From: Burkholderiales bacterium
GTDB lineage: Bacteria; Pseudomonadota; Gammaproteobacteria; Burkholderiales; SG8-39
Assembly: GCA_023383795.1 (NCBI GenBank)
Contig: JAHDYJ010000006.1
Coordinates: forward strand, 1 to 64,000
Length of the DNA stretch: 64,000 nt
Reading direction: 5' to 3'
In this document: piece by piece, positions 24,119 to 32,528 of the stretch
Numbering within the stretch: position 1 is the first letter of the stretch
Layout of the letters: every line of letters begins with the position of its first letter
Position numbers and translations under genes: made by a program
Notes under the pieces: model-generated
Told to the model about the DNA's origin: nothing
Database searches by the model: none
What the model saw: the letters and a program-made list of their open reading frames with translations, nothing else

Positions 24119-26203
24119 ATGTACACGGTCGCAGTGGACATCGGCGGGACGTTCACCGACGTCTTCGCCGTCGACGCCGGGAGCGGGCGCGCCGCGATGG
24201 GCAAGGCGCTGACGACGCCGGCCGACCTGCAGCGCGGCGTGCTCGACGGGCTCGCCCACGCCGCGGGGAGCCTCGGCGTCACGCTGCCCGAGCTCCTCGC
24301 CGGGGCCGAGCGCATGGTCCACGCGACCACGCAGTCCTCGAACGCGGTGTTCGCGTTCAGCGGCGCGAAGACCGCCGTGTTGACGACCCGCGGCTTCGGC
24401 GACACGCTGCTCATCATGCGCGCGACCGGGCGCGTGGCCGGGCGCTCGGTGTTCGAGCGTCACCACTACCGCGCGACCGACAAGCCGCGCCTGCTCGCCG
24501 ACGAGCGCGACGTCTTCGAGATCGTCGAGCGCGTCGACCACCGCGGACGTGTCGTCGTGCCGCTCGACGCGGCTGCGGTGCGCGCCGCTGTGCGCGCGAT
24601 CCGCGATCGCGGCTATCGCGCGGTGGCGGTGGCGTACCTCTTCTCGCACCAGAACCCGGCACACGAGCGGCGCACCGCCGAGCTCGTCGCCGAGGAGGCG
24701 CCCGACCTCTACGTGTCGCTCTCGTCGGAGGTCGCGCCGGTCATCGGCGAGTACGAGCGCTCGGCGACCGCGCTCTTCAACGCCTACGTCGGGCCGGTCA
24801 TGGAAGGCTACCTCGCGCGCCTCGAGGCCGCGCTCGTCGACGCGGGCCTGAAGCAGAAGCTCCTGATCGTGCAGGCGAACGGCGGCGTCACCACCACCGC
24901 GCAGGTGGTGCCGATCTTCACCGTCGAGTCGGGCCCGGCGGCCGGCGTGGTCGGCGCCGCGCACCTCGCGCGCGCGCTCGGCACGCCGAACGTGATCGCG
25001 ACCGACGTCGGCGGCACCACCTTCAAGGTCGCGCTGGTGCGCGACGGCGAGTGGAGCTACAGCCGCGAGACCGTGCTCAACCAGTACCAGCTGCGGCTGC
25101 CGATGGTCGACGTCGCCTCGATCGGGGCGGGCGGCGGCTCGATCGCCTGGGTCGACGGGCGGCGGCTGCGCGTCGGGCCGCAGAGCGCGGGCGCCGACCC
25201 CGGCCCGGCGTGCTACGGCCTCGGCGGCGAGGCGCCCACGGTCACCGACGCCGACGTCGTGCTCGGCTATCTCTCGCCCGAGCGTTTTCTCGGGGGGCGC
25301 ATGCGGCTCCATCCGGAGCGCGCGCGCGAGGCGATCCGGGCGCACGTCGCCGCGGCGCTCTACGACGGCGACGCGCTCGCCGCCGCCGCCGGCATCCGCC
25401 AGGTCGTCGACAGCCAGATGGCCGACCTCATCCGCAAGGTGACGCTCGAGCGCGGCTACGATCCGCGCGAGTTCGCGATGATGGCCTACGGCGGCTGCGG
25501 CCCCGCGCACGCGTGCTCGTACGGCGCCGACGCCGGCGTCGCCGAGATCGTCGTGCCGTTCTTCGCCACCGTGCACTCGGCGTACGGCGCGGCGCTCTCG
25601 GACGTGCGCTTCAGCCTGCGCCACTCCGAGCCGATCGTGCTGCCTGTCGACGCCGCGCGGCTCGAGGCGATCTACCGGGCAATGGAGGCGCGCGGCGCCC
25701 AAGAGCTCGCGCTCGCCGAGGTTGCCGCCGCGCGGCGCGTCTATCGCCGCTGGGTGGAGGCACGCTTCCGCCGGCAGGTGCACCTCGTGCGCATCGACGC
25801 GCCGGCCGAGTTCGACGAGGCGGCGATCGCGGCGCTGCCGGCCGCCTTCGAGCGGGAGTACGTGCGGCTCTTCGGCCCCGGCTCAGCGCTCGCCGACGCC
25901 GGCATCGAGCTCGTCAACTACGGCGTCGACGCGATCGGCCAGGTGGCGAAGCCCGCGCTCGCGGTGGCCGCGCCCGGCGGTGCGCCGTCGCCGCGCGCCG
26001 AGCGCCCGGTCTGGTGCCCGGTCCGCCGCGACATGCGCGCGACGCCGATCTACGACGGCCTCGCGCTCGCCGCCGGCGCCGAGATCGCCGGGCCGGCGGT
26101 CATCGAGCATCCGGGCACGACGATCGTGGTGCTCGATGGCCAGCGCGCGACGATCGACGCCGGGCGTCATACGCACATCCACGTCGCGCCCCCGAAGGCA
26201 TGA
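24119..26203 (+). CDS. hyuA: Hydantoinase/oxoprolinase family subunit A (HyuA), second copy
   Basis: 694 residues with VAVDIGGTFTDVFAVDA at the N-terminus, VHATTQSSNAVFAFSGAKTA, ATDVGGTTFKVALV and IGAGGGSIAWVDG in the same order as the first copy. The two HyuA proteins are clearly paralogous but diverged (for example HATTQSSN against HGTTVATN), so they probably serve different substrates or steps. It starts 13 bases after DUF3830 and its stop overlaps an ATG of the following hyuB. Confidence 0.9.
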   Translation: MYTVAVDIGGTFTDVFAVDAGSGRAAMGKALTTPADLQRGVLDGLAHAAGSLGVTLPELLAGAERMVHATTQSSNAVFAFSGAKTAVLTTRGFGDTLLIMRATGRVAGRSVFERHHYRATDKPRLLADERDVFEIVERVDHRGRVVVPLDAAAVRAAVRAIRDRGYRAVAVAYLFSHQNPAHERRTAELVAEEAPDLYVSLSSEVAPVIGEYERSATALFNAYVGPVMEGYLARLEAALVDAGLKQKLLIVQANGGVTTTAQVVPIFTVESGPAAGVVGAAHLARALGTPNVIATDVGGTTFKVALVRDGEWSYSRETVLNQYQLRLPMVDVASIGAGGGSIAWVDGRRLRVGPQSAGADPGPACYGLGGEAPTVTDADVVLGYLSPERFLGGRMRLHPERAREAIRAHVAAALYDGDALAAAAGIRQVVDSQMADLIRKVTLERGYDPREFAMMAYGGCGPAHACSYGADAGVAEIVVPFFATVHSAYGAALSDVRFSLRHSEPIVLPVDAARLEAIYRAMEARGAQELALAEVAAARRVYRRWVEARFRRQVHLVRIDAPAEFDEAAIAALPAAFEREYVRLFGPGSALADAGIELVNYGVDAIGQVAKPALAVAAPGGAPSPRAERPVWCPVRRDMRATPIYDGLALAAGAEIAGPAVIEHPGTTIVVLDGQRATIDAGRHTHIHVAPPKA

Positions 26204-26214
26204 GAGAGGGACGC

Positions 26215-28386
26215 ATGCTGCAGCGGACCGCCACCGACCCCGCCACCTTCGAGGTGCTGAACCACCGCCTCCTCAACATCGTCGAGGAGATGGGCATCCA
26301 GTACATGCGCTGCTCGGGCTCGAACGTGCTCATCACCGGCAACGACGCCGCGACCGCGATCATGCGGCCCGACGGCGCTCTCGTCTCGGTAGGGCCGTAC
26401 ATCGTCACCCAGGGCAACGTGCTGCCGCTGATCGTCGAGAGCACGATGCGCCTCTCGCAAGACGTCGGCTGGGCCGACGGCGACATCTTCATCTGCAACG
26501 ACCCGTACCTCGGCGCGATCCACGCACCCGACTTCGCCACTGTGGCGCCGATCTACCACGCGGGCGAGCTCGTCGCCTGGCTCGGCGCCTCCGGCCACCA
26601 GCTCGACACCGGCGGCATGGACCCGGGCGGCTTCTCGGTGAAGGCCGTCGACGTGCACCAGGAGGGGCTGCGCATGCCGCCGGTGAAGATTGCCGAGGCT
26701 GGCCGGGTGCGCGAGGACGTCTACCGCTGGATCATCAACCAGGTGCGCGACCCGCTAGTCGGCCTCGACGTGCGCGGCCAGATCGCGGCGTTGAACGCCG
26801 GTCGTCGCCGCATCCTCGAGCTGATCAAGGAGTGGGGCGTGGCGACGGTGAAGGCGGTGATGCAGCGCTCGATCGACCACGCGCGCGAGAAGCTCGGCGC
26901 GCGGCTCGCGGAGCTCCCCGACGGCGAGTGGCGCGACGTGCAGTACATCGACCACGACGGCCACGCGCCCGAGATCTACAAGATCGTCTGCACGATGCGC
27001 AAGTCAGGCGAGCGCCTCGCGTTCGACTTCGCCGGCACCAGCCCCAACGCGCGTGGCCTCATCAACTCGACCTGGTCGGGCCTGCAGGCCGCGGTGCTCT
27101 CCTCGGTCTACATCAACCTGTGCTGGGATATCCCGTGGAACCGCGGCGTGCGCGACTGCGTCGACATCCGCGCCGAGCCGGGCACGGTCAACAACTGCGC
27201 CTACCCGGCGCCGTGCGCGATGGCGACGATCTCGGCGGTGATCGTGACGATCGACGTCGTCTGGCGCTGCCTCGCGCAGCTGCTGCTGGCGGGCGACCGC
27301 CACGCCGGCCAGGCGATGGCGAACTGGTCGGGCACCTCGATGGCGCCGATCTTCGCCGGCACGAGCCAGCACGGCTTCCGCTTCGCCGCCACCGAGATGA
27401 GCCACTTCGGTGGCGGCGGCGGCGCGCGCGTCGACGCCGACGGCGTCGACACCTCGGGCATCGTGTTCAACACCACGCCGAACGTGCCGAACATCGAGGA
27501 CCAGGAGGCCGAGTACCCGGTACTTTATCTCTTCCGCCGGCACCTGCGCGACTCGGGCGGGCCGGGCACGTTCCGCGGCGGCCGCGCGGGCGAGCTCGCG
27601 TACACGGTGTACGACGCGCCCGAAGAGCGCCTCGAGGGCCTGTTCGCCGGCACCGGCGCCGAGATGCCGAACGCGCTCGGCCTCGCGGGCGGGCTGCCGG
27701 GCGCCGCGATCCGCGTCGCGCGCGTGGTCGAGACCGACCTCGCGGCGCGGCTCGCGCGCGGCGCGCCGCTGCCTGCGCGGCTCGAGGACGTCGCCGGGCG
27801 GCGCGAGATCCTCGAGTGCAAGCACGAGCGCTCGCCGATCCTCGCCGGCGAGGTCTGGTACCACAGCTGGCAGGCGGGCGGCGGCTACGGTGATCCGCTC
27901 GGGCGCGATCCGGCGCGCGTCGCCGAGGACCTCGCGCGCGGCGCGGTGTCGCCCGAGGCCGCCGAGACGATCTACGGTGTGGCGCTCGTCGCGGGCGCCC
28001 CCGACGCGGCGGCGACCGCGCGCAGGCGCGACGGGCTGCGCGCCGCGCGCCTGGCGCAGGCGAAACCTGTCGCGTCGGGTGATGCGGCGCTCGTGTTCTC
28101 CGGCGCCGGCACCCACCGGTTCGGCGATGCGTTCGTGCTCGACGCCGGCGCAGTCTGCTGCGGGCGTTGCGGCACCCGGCTCGGCGTCGCCGGCGAGAAC
28201 CTGCTGCCGGGCCTGAAGGAATGGATCGCCCCGCTCGCCGCCGCCGGCCCGGTGCGCGGCGAGGACTACGACCGCGGCCGCTTCGGCCTGCGCTTCCTGC
28301 TCTGCCCGCACTGCGGGACTACGCTCGACGCGCAGCTGGCACACGCCGGAGCGCCGCGACCTGCGATGCGCGTAGAGCACCGCTGA
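26215..28386 (+). CDS. hyuB: Hydantoinase B-like protein with C-terminal zinc ribbon, second copy
   Basis: 723 residues, about 130 longer than the first HyuB. The HyuB body starts TDPATFEVLNHRLLNIVEEMG; metal-site motifs are NDPYLGAIHAPDFA and SGHQLDTGG, where the usual HH is GH. Beyond about residue 600 an extra domain carries two cysteine pairs, CCGRCGTRLG and LLCPHCGTTL, a likely zinc ribbon. A separate zinc-binding small subunit occurs in acetone carboxylases, so a carboxylase-like enzyme is one reading. ATG 26215 has GAGAGGGA upstream; ATG 26200, overlapping the hyuA stop, is the alternative. Confidence 0.87.
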   Translation: MLQRTATDPATFEVLNHRLLNIVEEMGIQYMRCSGSNVLITGNDAATAIMRPDGALVSVGPYIVTQGNVLPLIVESTMRLSQDVGWADGDIFICNDPYLGAIHAPDFATVAPIYHAGELVAWLGASGHQLDTGGMDPGGFSVKAVDVHQEGLRMPPVKIAEAGRVREDVYRWIINQVRDPLVGLDVRGQIAALNAGRRRILELIKEWGVATVKAVMQRSIDHAREKLGARLAELPDGEWRDVQYIDHDGHAPEIYKIVCTMRKSGERLAFDFAGTSPNARGLINSTWSGLQAAVLSSVYINLCWDIPWNRGVRDCVDIRAEPGTVNNCAYPAPCAMATISAVIVTIDVVWRCLAQLLLAGDRHAGQAMANWSGTSMAPIFAGTSQHGFRFAATEMSHFGGGGGARVDADGVDTSGIVFNTTPNVPNIEDQEAEYPVLYLFRRHLRDSGGPGTFRGGRAGELAYTVYDAPEERLEGLFAGTGAEMPNALGLAGGLPGAAIRVARVVETDLAARLARGAPLPARLEDVAGRREILECKHERSPILAGEVWYHSWQAGGGYGDPLGRDPARVAEDLARGAVSPEAAETIYGVALVAGAPDAAATARRRDGLRAARLAQAKPVASGDAALVFSGAGTHRFGDAFVLDAGAVCCGRCGTRLGVAGENLLPGLKEWIAPLAAAGPVRGEDYDRGRFGLRFLLCPHCGTTLDAQLAHAGAPRPAMRVEHR

Positions 28387-28428
28387 ACGAAGAGCTTTCC
28401 CTGCAGCACGACAAAGGAGGAGGACACC

Positions 28429-29421
28429 ATGACCCGCTGGATACGTTCCTGCATCGCGCTAGCCGCGGCGCTCGCGCTGTGCGCGCCGGCCGTCGCGCAG
28501 ACGCTGAACCTGCGCTTCGCCACGCTCGCGCCCGACACGTTTCCGTACGTCGACGGGATGAAGAAGTTCAAGGAGGTGGTCGAGAAGAGCTCGAACGGCG
28601 AGATCAAGGTCTCGCTGCATACCGCCGGCTCGCTCGGCGCCGAGCGCGAGATCAACGAGGCGATTCTCGAGGGCACCATCCACCTCGGCATCGGCGCCGG
28701 CGCGATGGCGAACCTCGCCCCCATCTACAACATCGTGCAGATCCCGTTCCTGATCCAGGGCCAGAAGCACATGGCCGCGGTGGCCGACGGTCCGATCGGC
28801 GCCGAGCTCGCCAAGCGCATCGAGAAGCAGGCGGGTTTCCGCGTGCTCGGCTGGTGGAGCACCGGCGACAGCGCGATCGAGTCCACCAACCGGCCGATCA
28901 AGTCGCCCGCCGACATGAAGGGGCTCAAGATCCGCGTGATCGAGAACCCGGCGCTGATCGACACGATGCGCGCGCTCGGCGCGAACCCGACGCCGATGCC
29001 GCTCACCGAGGTCTACACCGGGCTCAAGCAGGGCGTCATCGAGGGCGCGCACCTCGACGTGGTGCTGGTGCACGCGCTGAAGGCCTACGAGGCGCTCAAG
29101 TACATGACCGACTGGGAGCAGATCACGTTCCTCTCCGAGCCGCGCCCGGTCATCATGAAGGCGAGCTACTTCGACGGGCTGCCGAAGAAGCACCAGGACG
29201 CGATCCGCGCGGCGGTGCGCGACGCCACCGTGCACGAGCGTCAGGTGTTCGCCGAGAAGATGAAGTCGATTCGCGGCATCCTGATCAAGGAGGGCATGCA
29301 GATCACCAAGGTCGACCGCGACGCCTTCCTCAACCAGGTCAAGCCGGTGTGGGAGAAGTATGCGGCCAAGCTCCAGGCCGAGGACCTGCTGAAGCAGATC
29401 ATCGCCGCGCGGCCCAAGTGA
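28429..29421 (+). CDS. dctP: TRAP transporter substrate-binding protein (DctP family)
   Basis: 330 residues. A signal peptide ends at about residue 23 (CAPAVAQ), followed by TLNLRFATLAPDTFPY. The central TNRPIKSPADMKGLKIRVIENP holds the arginine that usually pairs with the ligand carboxylate in DctP proteins. ATG 28429 follows AAAGGAGGAGG. It is the periplasmic receptor for the dctQ and dctM genes that follow. It closes the hyu block, suggesting uptake of the same or a related organic acid. Confidence 0.92.
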   Translation: MTRWIRSCIALAAALALCAPAVAQTLNLRFATLAPDTFPYVDGMKKFKEVVEKSSNGEIKVSLHTAGSLGAEREINEAILEGTIHLGIGAGAMANLAPIYNIVQIPFLIQGQKHMAAVADGPIGAELAKRIEKQAGFRVLGWWSTGDSAIESTNRPIKSPADMKGLKIRVIENPALIDTMRALGANPTPMPLTEVYTGLKQGVIEGAHLDVVLVHALKAYEALKYMTDWEQITFLSEPRPVIMKASYFDGLPKKHQDAIRAAVRDATVHERQVFAEKMKSIRGILIKEGMQITKVDRDAFLNQVKPVWEKYAAKLQAEDLLKQIIAARPK

Positions 29422-29479
29422 GCGCGCGTGGGCGGCGCAGCCCAGCGCCGCCCGCGACCGACCCGGCACGATCGTCCAA

Positions 29480-29992
29480 GTGGCTGCTTATTCCGAGCCG
29501 CCGCGCGCGGTGACGCGCGCGCTCGATCTCCTGATCGGGCGGCTTTGCCTGTGGGTCGCGGTCATGGTGCTCGCGGCCGCGTTCGCGGTCGTCTGCGCGC
29601 AGGTGTTCGCGCGCTACGTGCTGAACGACAGCCTGATCTGGGCCGAGGAGCTCACCCGCTTCCTGGTCGTCTGGAGCACGATGATCGGCTCGGCCGCGGC
29701 CTACCGGCGCGGCGAGCACATCGGCATCACGATGGTGCTCGACAAGCTCGCTGGCGCGTGGCGCGGGACCGTCGTGCGCGCGATCCACCTGCTGGTGCTC
29801 GCCTTCGCGAGCATGGTCGCGTGGGAGGGATGGCACCTCACGATGCGCAACTTCGCGCGCAACCAGCTCGCCCCGGCAATGCAGGTCGACATCGCCTGGG
29901 CGTACCTCGCGCTGCCGATCGGGGGTTTTCTGATCGCGCTCGCCGCGGCAGAGGCGCTCTGGCGCGGCGCCGCGCCGACCAAGGAGCCGTGA
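29480..29992 (+). CDS. dctQ: TRAP transporter small permease (DctQ)
   Basis: 170 residues with four membrane segments. FARYVLNDSLIWAEELTRFLVVWSTM is the DctQ signature, including the EE pair. The start is taken as GTG 29480, 58 bases after dctP, since no ATG with a better site is in frame. It forms the transporter with DctM, 10 bases downstream. Confidence 0.88.
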   Translation: MAAYSEPPRAVTRALDLLIGRLCLWVAVMVLAAAFAVVCAQVFARYVLNDSLIWAEELTRFLVVWSTMIGSAAAYRRGEHIGITMVLDKLAGAWRGTVVRAIHLLVLAFASMVAWEGWHLTMRNFARNQLAPAMQVDIAWAYLALPIGGFLIALAAAEALWRGAAPTKEP

Positions 29993-30002
29993 GGGCGCGG
30001 CG

Positions 30003-31286
30003 ATGCTGAACATTCTCGGCTGGTTCCTCGTCCTCGCGCTCGCCGGCGTGCCGATCGCCTTCGTGCTCGGCGTCTCGGCGACGCTCTATCTTGTCTTCGT
30101 CGCCGACGTACCGCTGCGCATCGTGCCGCAGCGGCTGTTCAGCGGCATCGACAGCTTCGTGCTAATGAGCATCCCGTTCTTCGTGCTCGCGGGCTTCCTC
30201 ATGAACGAGGCGCAGCTCACCGCGCGACTGATCAACTTCGCCAACTTTCTCGTCGGGCGCTGGCGCGGCGGGCTGGCGCAGGTGACCGTGGTCGCGAGCA
30301 TGTTCTTCGGCGGCATCAGCGGCGCCGCCGCGGCCGAGTCGGCGGCGCTCGGCGCGATCCTGATCCCGGCGATGGAGAAGGAGGGCTACAAGCGCGACTT
30401 CGCCACCGCGGTGGTGGTCGCGGCCTCGCTCTGCGGGCCGCTGATCCCGCCGTCGATCCCGATGCTCGTCTACGGCGTCTCCTCCGGCGCTTCGATCGGC
30501 GACCTGTTCCTCGCCGGCGCGACCCCCGGCGTCGCCGTCGGCGTCTCGTTCCTGTTGCTGAACCGCTACCTGCTGCGCCGCATGCCGACCGGGGCGGAGC
30601 GCGCGGCCATCACCGGCGTGCGCATGGAGGGCTTCTTCACCTCGCTGCGCGGCGGCCTGGTGGCGCTCGCGATGCCGGCGATCATCCTCGGCGGCGTGAT
30701 CGGCGGCATCGTGACGCCCACCGAGTCCTCCGCGGTCGCGGTGTTCTACGCGATCCTGGTCGGCCTCGCGATGCGCACGCTGAAGCCCTCCGGCACCTAC
30801 CAGTGCTTCGCGACCGCGGCGCTGCTCTCGGCCACAATCCTCCTCATCGTCGGCTGCGCGAGCGTCCTCGGCTGGGTGCTCGCCGCCGAGCAGATCCCGG
30901 AGGCGGTCGCGCGCTTCTTCCTCTCGCTCACCGACAGTCCCGGCGTCTTCCTCTTGCTGGTGGTGGTGCTGCTCCTGGTCGTGGGGCTCTTCATGGAGAC
31001 CTCGGCCGCGATCATCATCCTCACGCCGGTGCTCCTTCCCGCCGCCCGCGACTACGGCATCAGCGAGCTGCACTTCGGCGTGGTGATGGTGTTCGCGCTC
31101 GTGATCGGGCTGCTCACACCGCCGGTCGGACTGTGCCTGTTCATCGGTTCGAGCATCGGCAAGGTGCCGGTGCACGTCCTGACACGCGCGCTGCTGCCGT
31201 ACCTCGGCGTGCTCGTCCTGCTGTGCCTGGTCTTCACCTACTTCCCGTACACCGCCCTATGGCTACCCGATCTGGTCAAGCGCTGA
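30003..31286 (+). CDS. dctM: TRAP transporter large permease (DctM)
   Basis: 427 residues, about 12 membrane segments, the expected DctM length. FGGISGAAAAESAALGAILIPAM matches the conserved pore loop, with CGPLIPPSIPMLVYG and LTPPVGLCLFIGSSI as further family motifs. It uses the sodium or proton gradient to import the solute delivered by the DctP protein. Last gene of the co-directional 13.5-31.3 kb block. Confidence 0.93.
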   Translation: MLNILGWFLVLALAGVPIAFVLGVSATLYLVFVADVPLRIVPQRLFSGIDSFVLMSIPFFVLAGFLMNEAQLTARLINFANFLVGRWRGGLAQVTVVASMFFGGISGAAAAESAALGAILIPAMEKEGYKRDFATAVVVAASLCGPLIPPSIPMLVYGVSSGASIGDLFLAGATPGVAVGVSFLLLNRYLLRRMPTGAERAAITGVRMEGFFTSLRGGLVALAMPAIILGGVIGGIVTPTESSAVAVFYAILVGLAMRTLKPSGTYQCFATAALLSATILLIVGCASVLGWVLAAEQIPEAVARFFLSLTDSPGVFLLLVVVLLLVVGLFMETSAAIIILTPVLLPAARDYGISELHFGVVMVFALVIGLLTPPVGLCLFIGSSIGKVPVHVLTRALLPYLGVLVLLCLVFTYFPYTALWLPDLVKR

Positions 31287-31310
31287 GCGCCCATGCACAT
31301 CGGGGAAGGC

Positions 31311-31412
31311 GCCTTCGAAGGGTGGCCGCGTAGCGGCGAGGGTGGTGCGGAACTTGGCAGGGCCGTAACCACCCCGCCGCTTTCGGCGGCGCCCTCCTCT
31401 GAAAGGAGCGGA
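31311..31412. repeat. Palindromic intergenic repeat, family A, copy 2
   Basis: The left arm contains GGGTGGCCGCGTAGCGGCGA and the right arm CCGCCGCTTTCGGCGGCGCC, each an internal hairpin, and together they pair imperfectly. The loop reads GCGGAACTTGGCAGGGCCGT, nearly identical to copy 3. It fills the gap between the converging dctM and LysR genes and ends in GAAAGGAGCGGA, as copy 1 does in GGAAGGAGCGGA. Confidence 0.8.
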
Positions 31413-31417
31413 CGGCG

Positions 31418-32410
31418 CTATCCGGCATCGCCCGCAATCTTGTCGACTGATGGGAGCGTCGGGTCGCTCGCCGTGAGCGGCACGGTGCTCTTCAGGCGTC
31501 GCGCGATGCGGAAGCTCTTGCCCGGGTATTGCTTGTCCGTGTAGGCGGACAGCTCGTCGATGAAGCTTCTGACGACCGGCTGCGTGAAGCGCCGCGCGTC
31601 CCAGAAGGCGTGCATCCATACGCCGAGTTGGCTCTGCTGGTGCGTCAGCGGGATCGTCGGCACGTGACCCTTCGGGAGGCGCACGGTCGAAGGAATGATC
31701 GCCACGCCTAGGCCGCTCTGCACCAGCGCGAGCAGGCAGTGCGGGCTGGCGCTCTCGATCAGCACGCGCGGCTGCACGTGCGCGACTTGGCACGCGCCGT
31801 CGAAGAGCTTGCGGGTCATGAAGTCCTTGCGCAGCAGCATTACCCGCTCGCTCTGGATCTCGCTCATCTCTACGGAGGCGCGCTTCGACAGCGGGTGTCC
31901 GTCGGGAACGGCGGCCAGGACGACTAGGGGAAACAGCGGGCGCGAGCGCACGAACCGTTCGCGGCCGAGCGCACCCACCGCGACGTCCACGTCTCCGCGC
32001 TCGACCGCGCGGACGAGGTTCGTGCTGCCGTCCTCGACGAGGGACATCTGCACCTCCGGGTGCTTGCGCTGGAAGCGCGGCAGGATTGCCGAGATCAGGC
32101 TCTCGAGCGTCTGCGGCGTGGCGCCAATCCTGAGGACGCCTTGCTCTCCGGAGGCCAAGCCCGCCGCCCGCGAGAGAAGAGAGTCAAGCCCTCGCTGGAT
32201 CTCGTAACAGTGATCGAGCAACTCGCGCCCCGCGGAAGTGAGGAAGACCTTGCGGCCCACGCGGTCGAAGAGCTTGAGGTTCAGCTCGGCTTCCATGAGC
32301 TGGATCTGCCGCGACACCGCCGGCTGAGAAAGGCCCAGCTGTTCGGCCGCCGCCGAGAAGCTCAGCAGCTCCGCCAGGGTCGTGAAGTAGCGCAGGGTTC
32401 GCAGATCCAT
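31418..32410 (-). CDS. LysR-family transcriptional regulator
   Basis: 330 residues. The winged helix starts MDLRTLRYFTTLAELLSFSAAAEQLGLSQPAVSRQIQ, the LysR signature; the type 2 periplasmic-binding-like sensor domain spans about 90-300. It is divergent from the CoA-transferase gene that heads the next operon. The shared region of about 120 bases contains repeated ATGC half-sites just upstream of a good -35, the usual position of a LysR activator site. It probably activates that operon in response to a pathway metabolite. Confidence 0.9.
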   Translation of the reverse strand: MDLRTLRYFTTLAELLSFSAAAEQLGLSQPAVSRQIQLMEAELNLKLFDRVGRKVFLTSAGRELLDHCYEIQRGLDSLLSRAAGLASGEQGVLRIGATPQTLESLISAILPRFQRKHPEVQMSLVEDGSTNLVRAVERGDVDVAVGALGRERFVRSRPLFPLVVLAAVPDGHPLSKRASVEMSEIQSERVMLLRKDFMTRKLFDGACQVAHVQPRVLIESASPHCLLALVQSGLGVAIIPSTVRLPKGHVPTIPLTHQQSQLGVWMHAFWDARRFTQPVVRSFIDELSAYTDKQYPGKSFRIARRLKSTVPLTASDPTLPSVDKIAGDAG

Positions 32411-32448
32411 TGGGCAGCGGGCGGGATGTCGTCGCGTTCATATTACTA

Positions 32449-32477
32449 GCATGCATGGCTTCATGCGATCGAATGCA
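32449..32477. promoter_or_regulatory. Candidate LysR binding region (three ATGC half-sites)
   Basis: GCATGC, CATGC and GCAT words spaced about 12-13 bases apart form two overlapping inverted repeats directly upstream of the -35 hexamer at 32479. This is where LysR-type activators normally bind. The repeat is visible; the identity of the binding protein is inferred from the divergent gene. Confidence 0.45.
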
Positions 32478-32478
32478 T

Positions 32479-32507
32479 TTGACAGATGGGTGACGCTCAC
32501 CAATACT
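32479..32507 (+). promoter_or_regulatory. Sigma-70 promoter of the CoA-transferase operon
   Basis: A consensus -35 TTGACA (32479-32484) is followed after exactly 17 bases by AATACT (32502-32507). Transcription would begin near 32514. This decides the start of the next gene: the ATG codons at 32451 and 32463 lie upstream of the promoter and would not be on the transcript. Confidence 0.65.
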
Positions 32508-32528
32508 GGTCGCACGGGGGAGCAGCGG

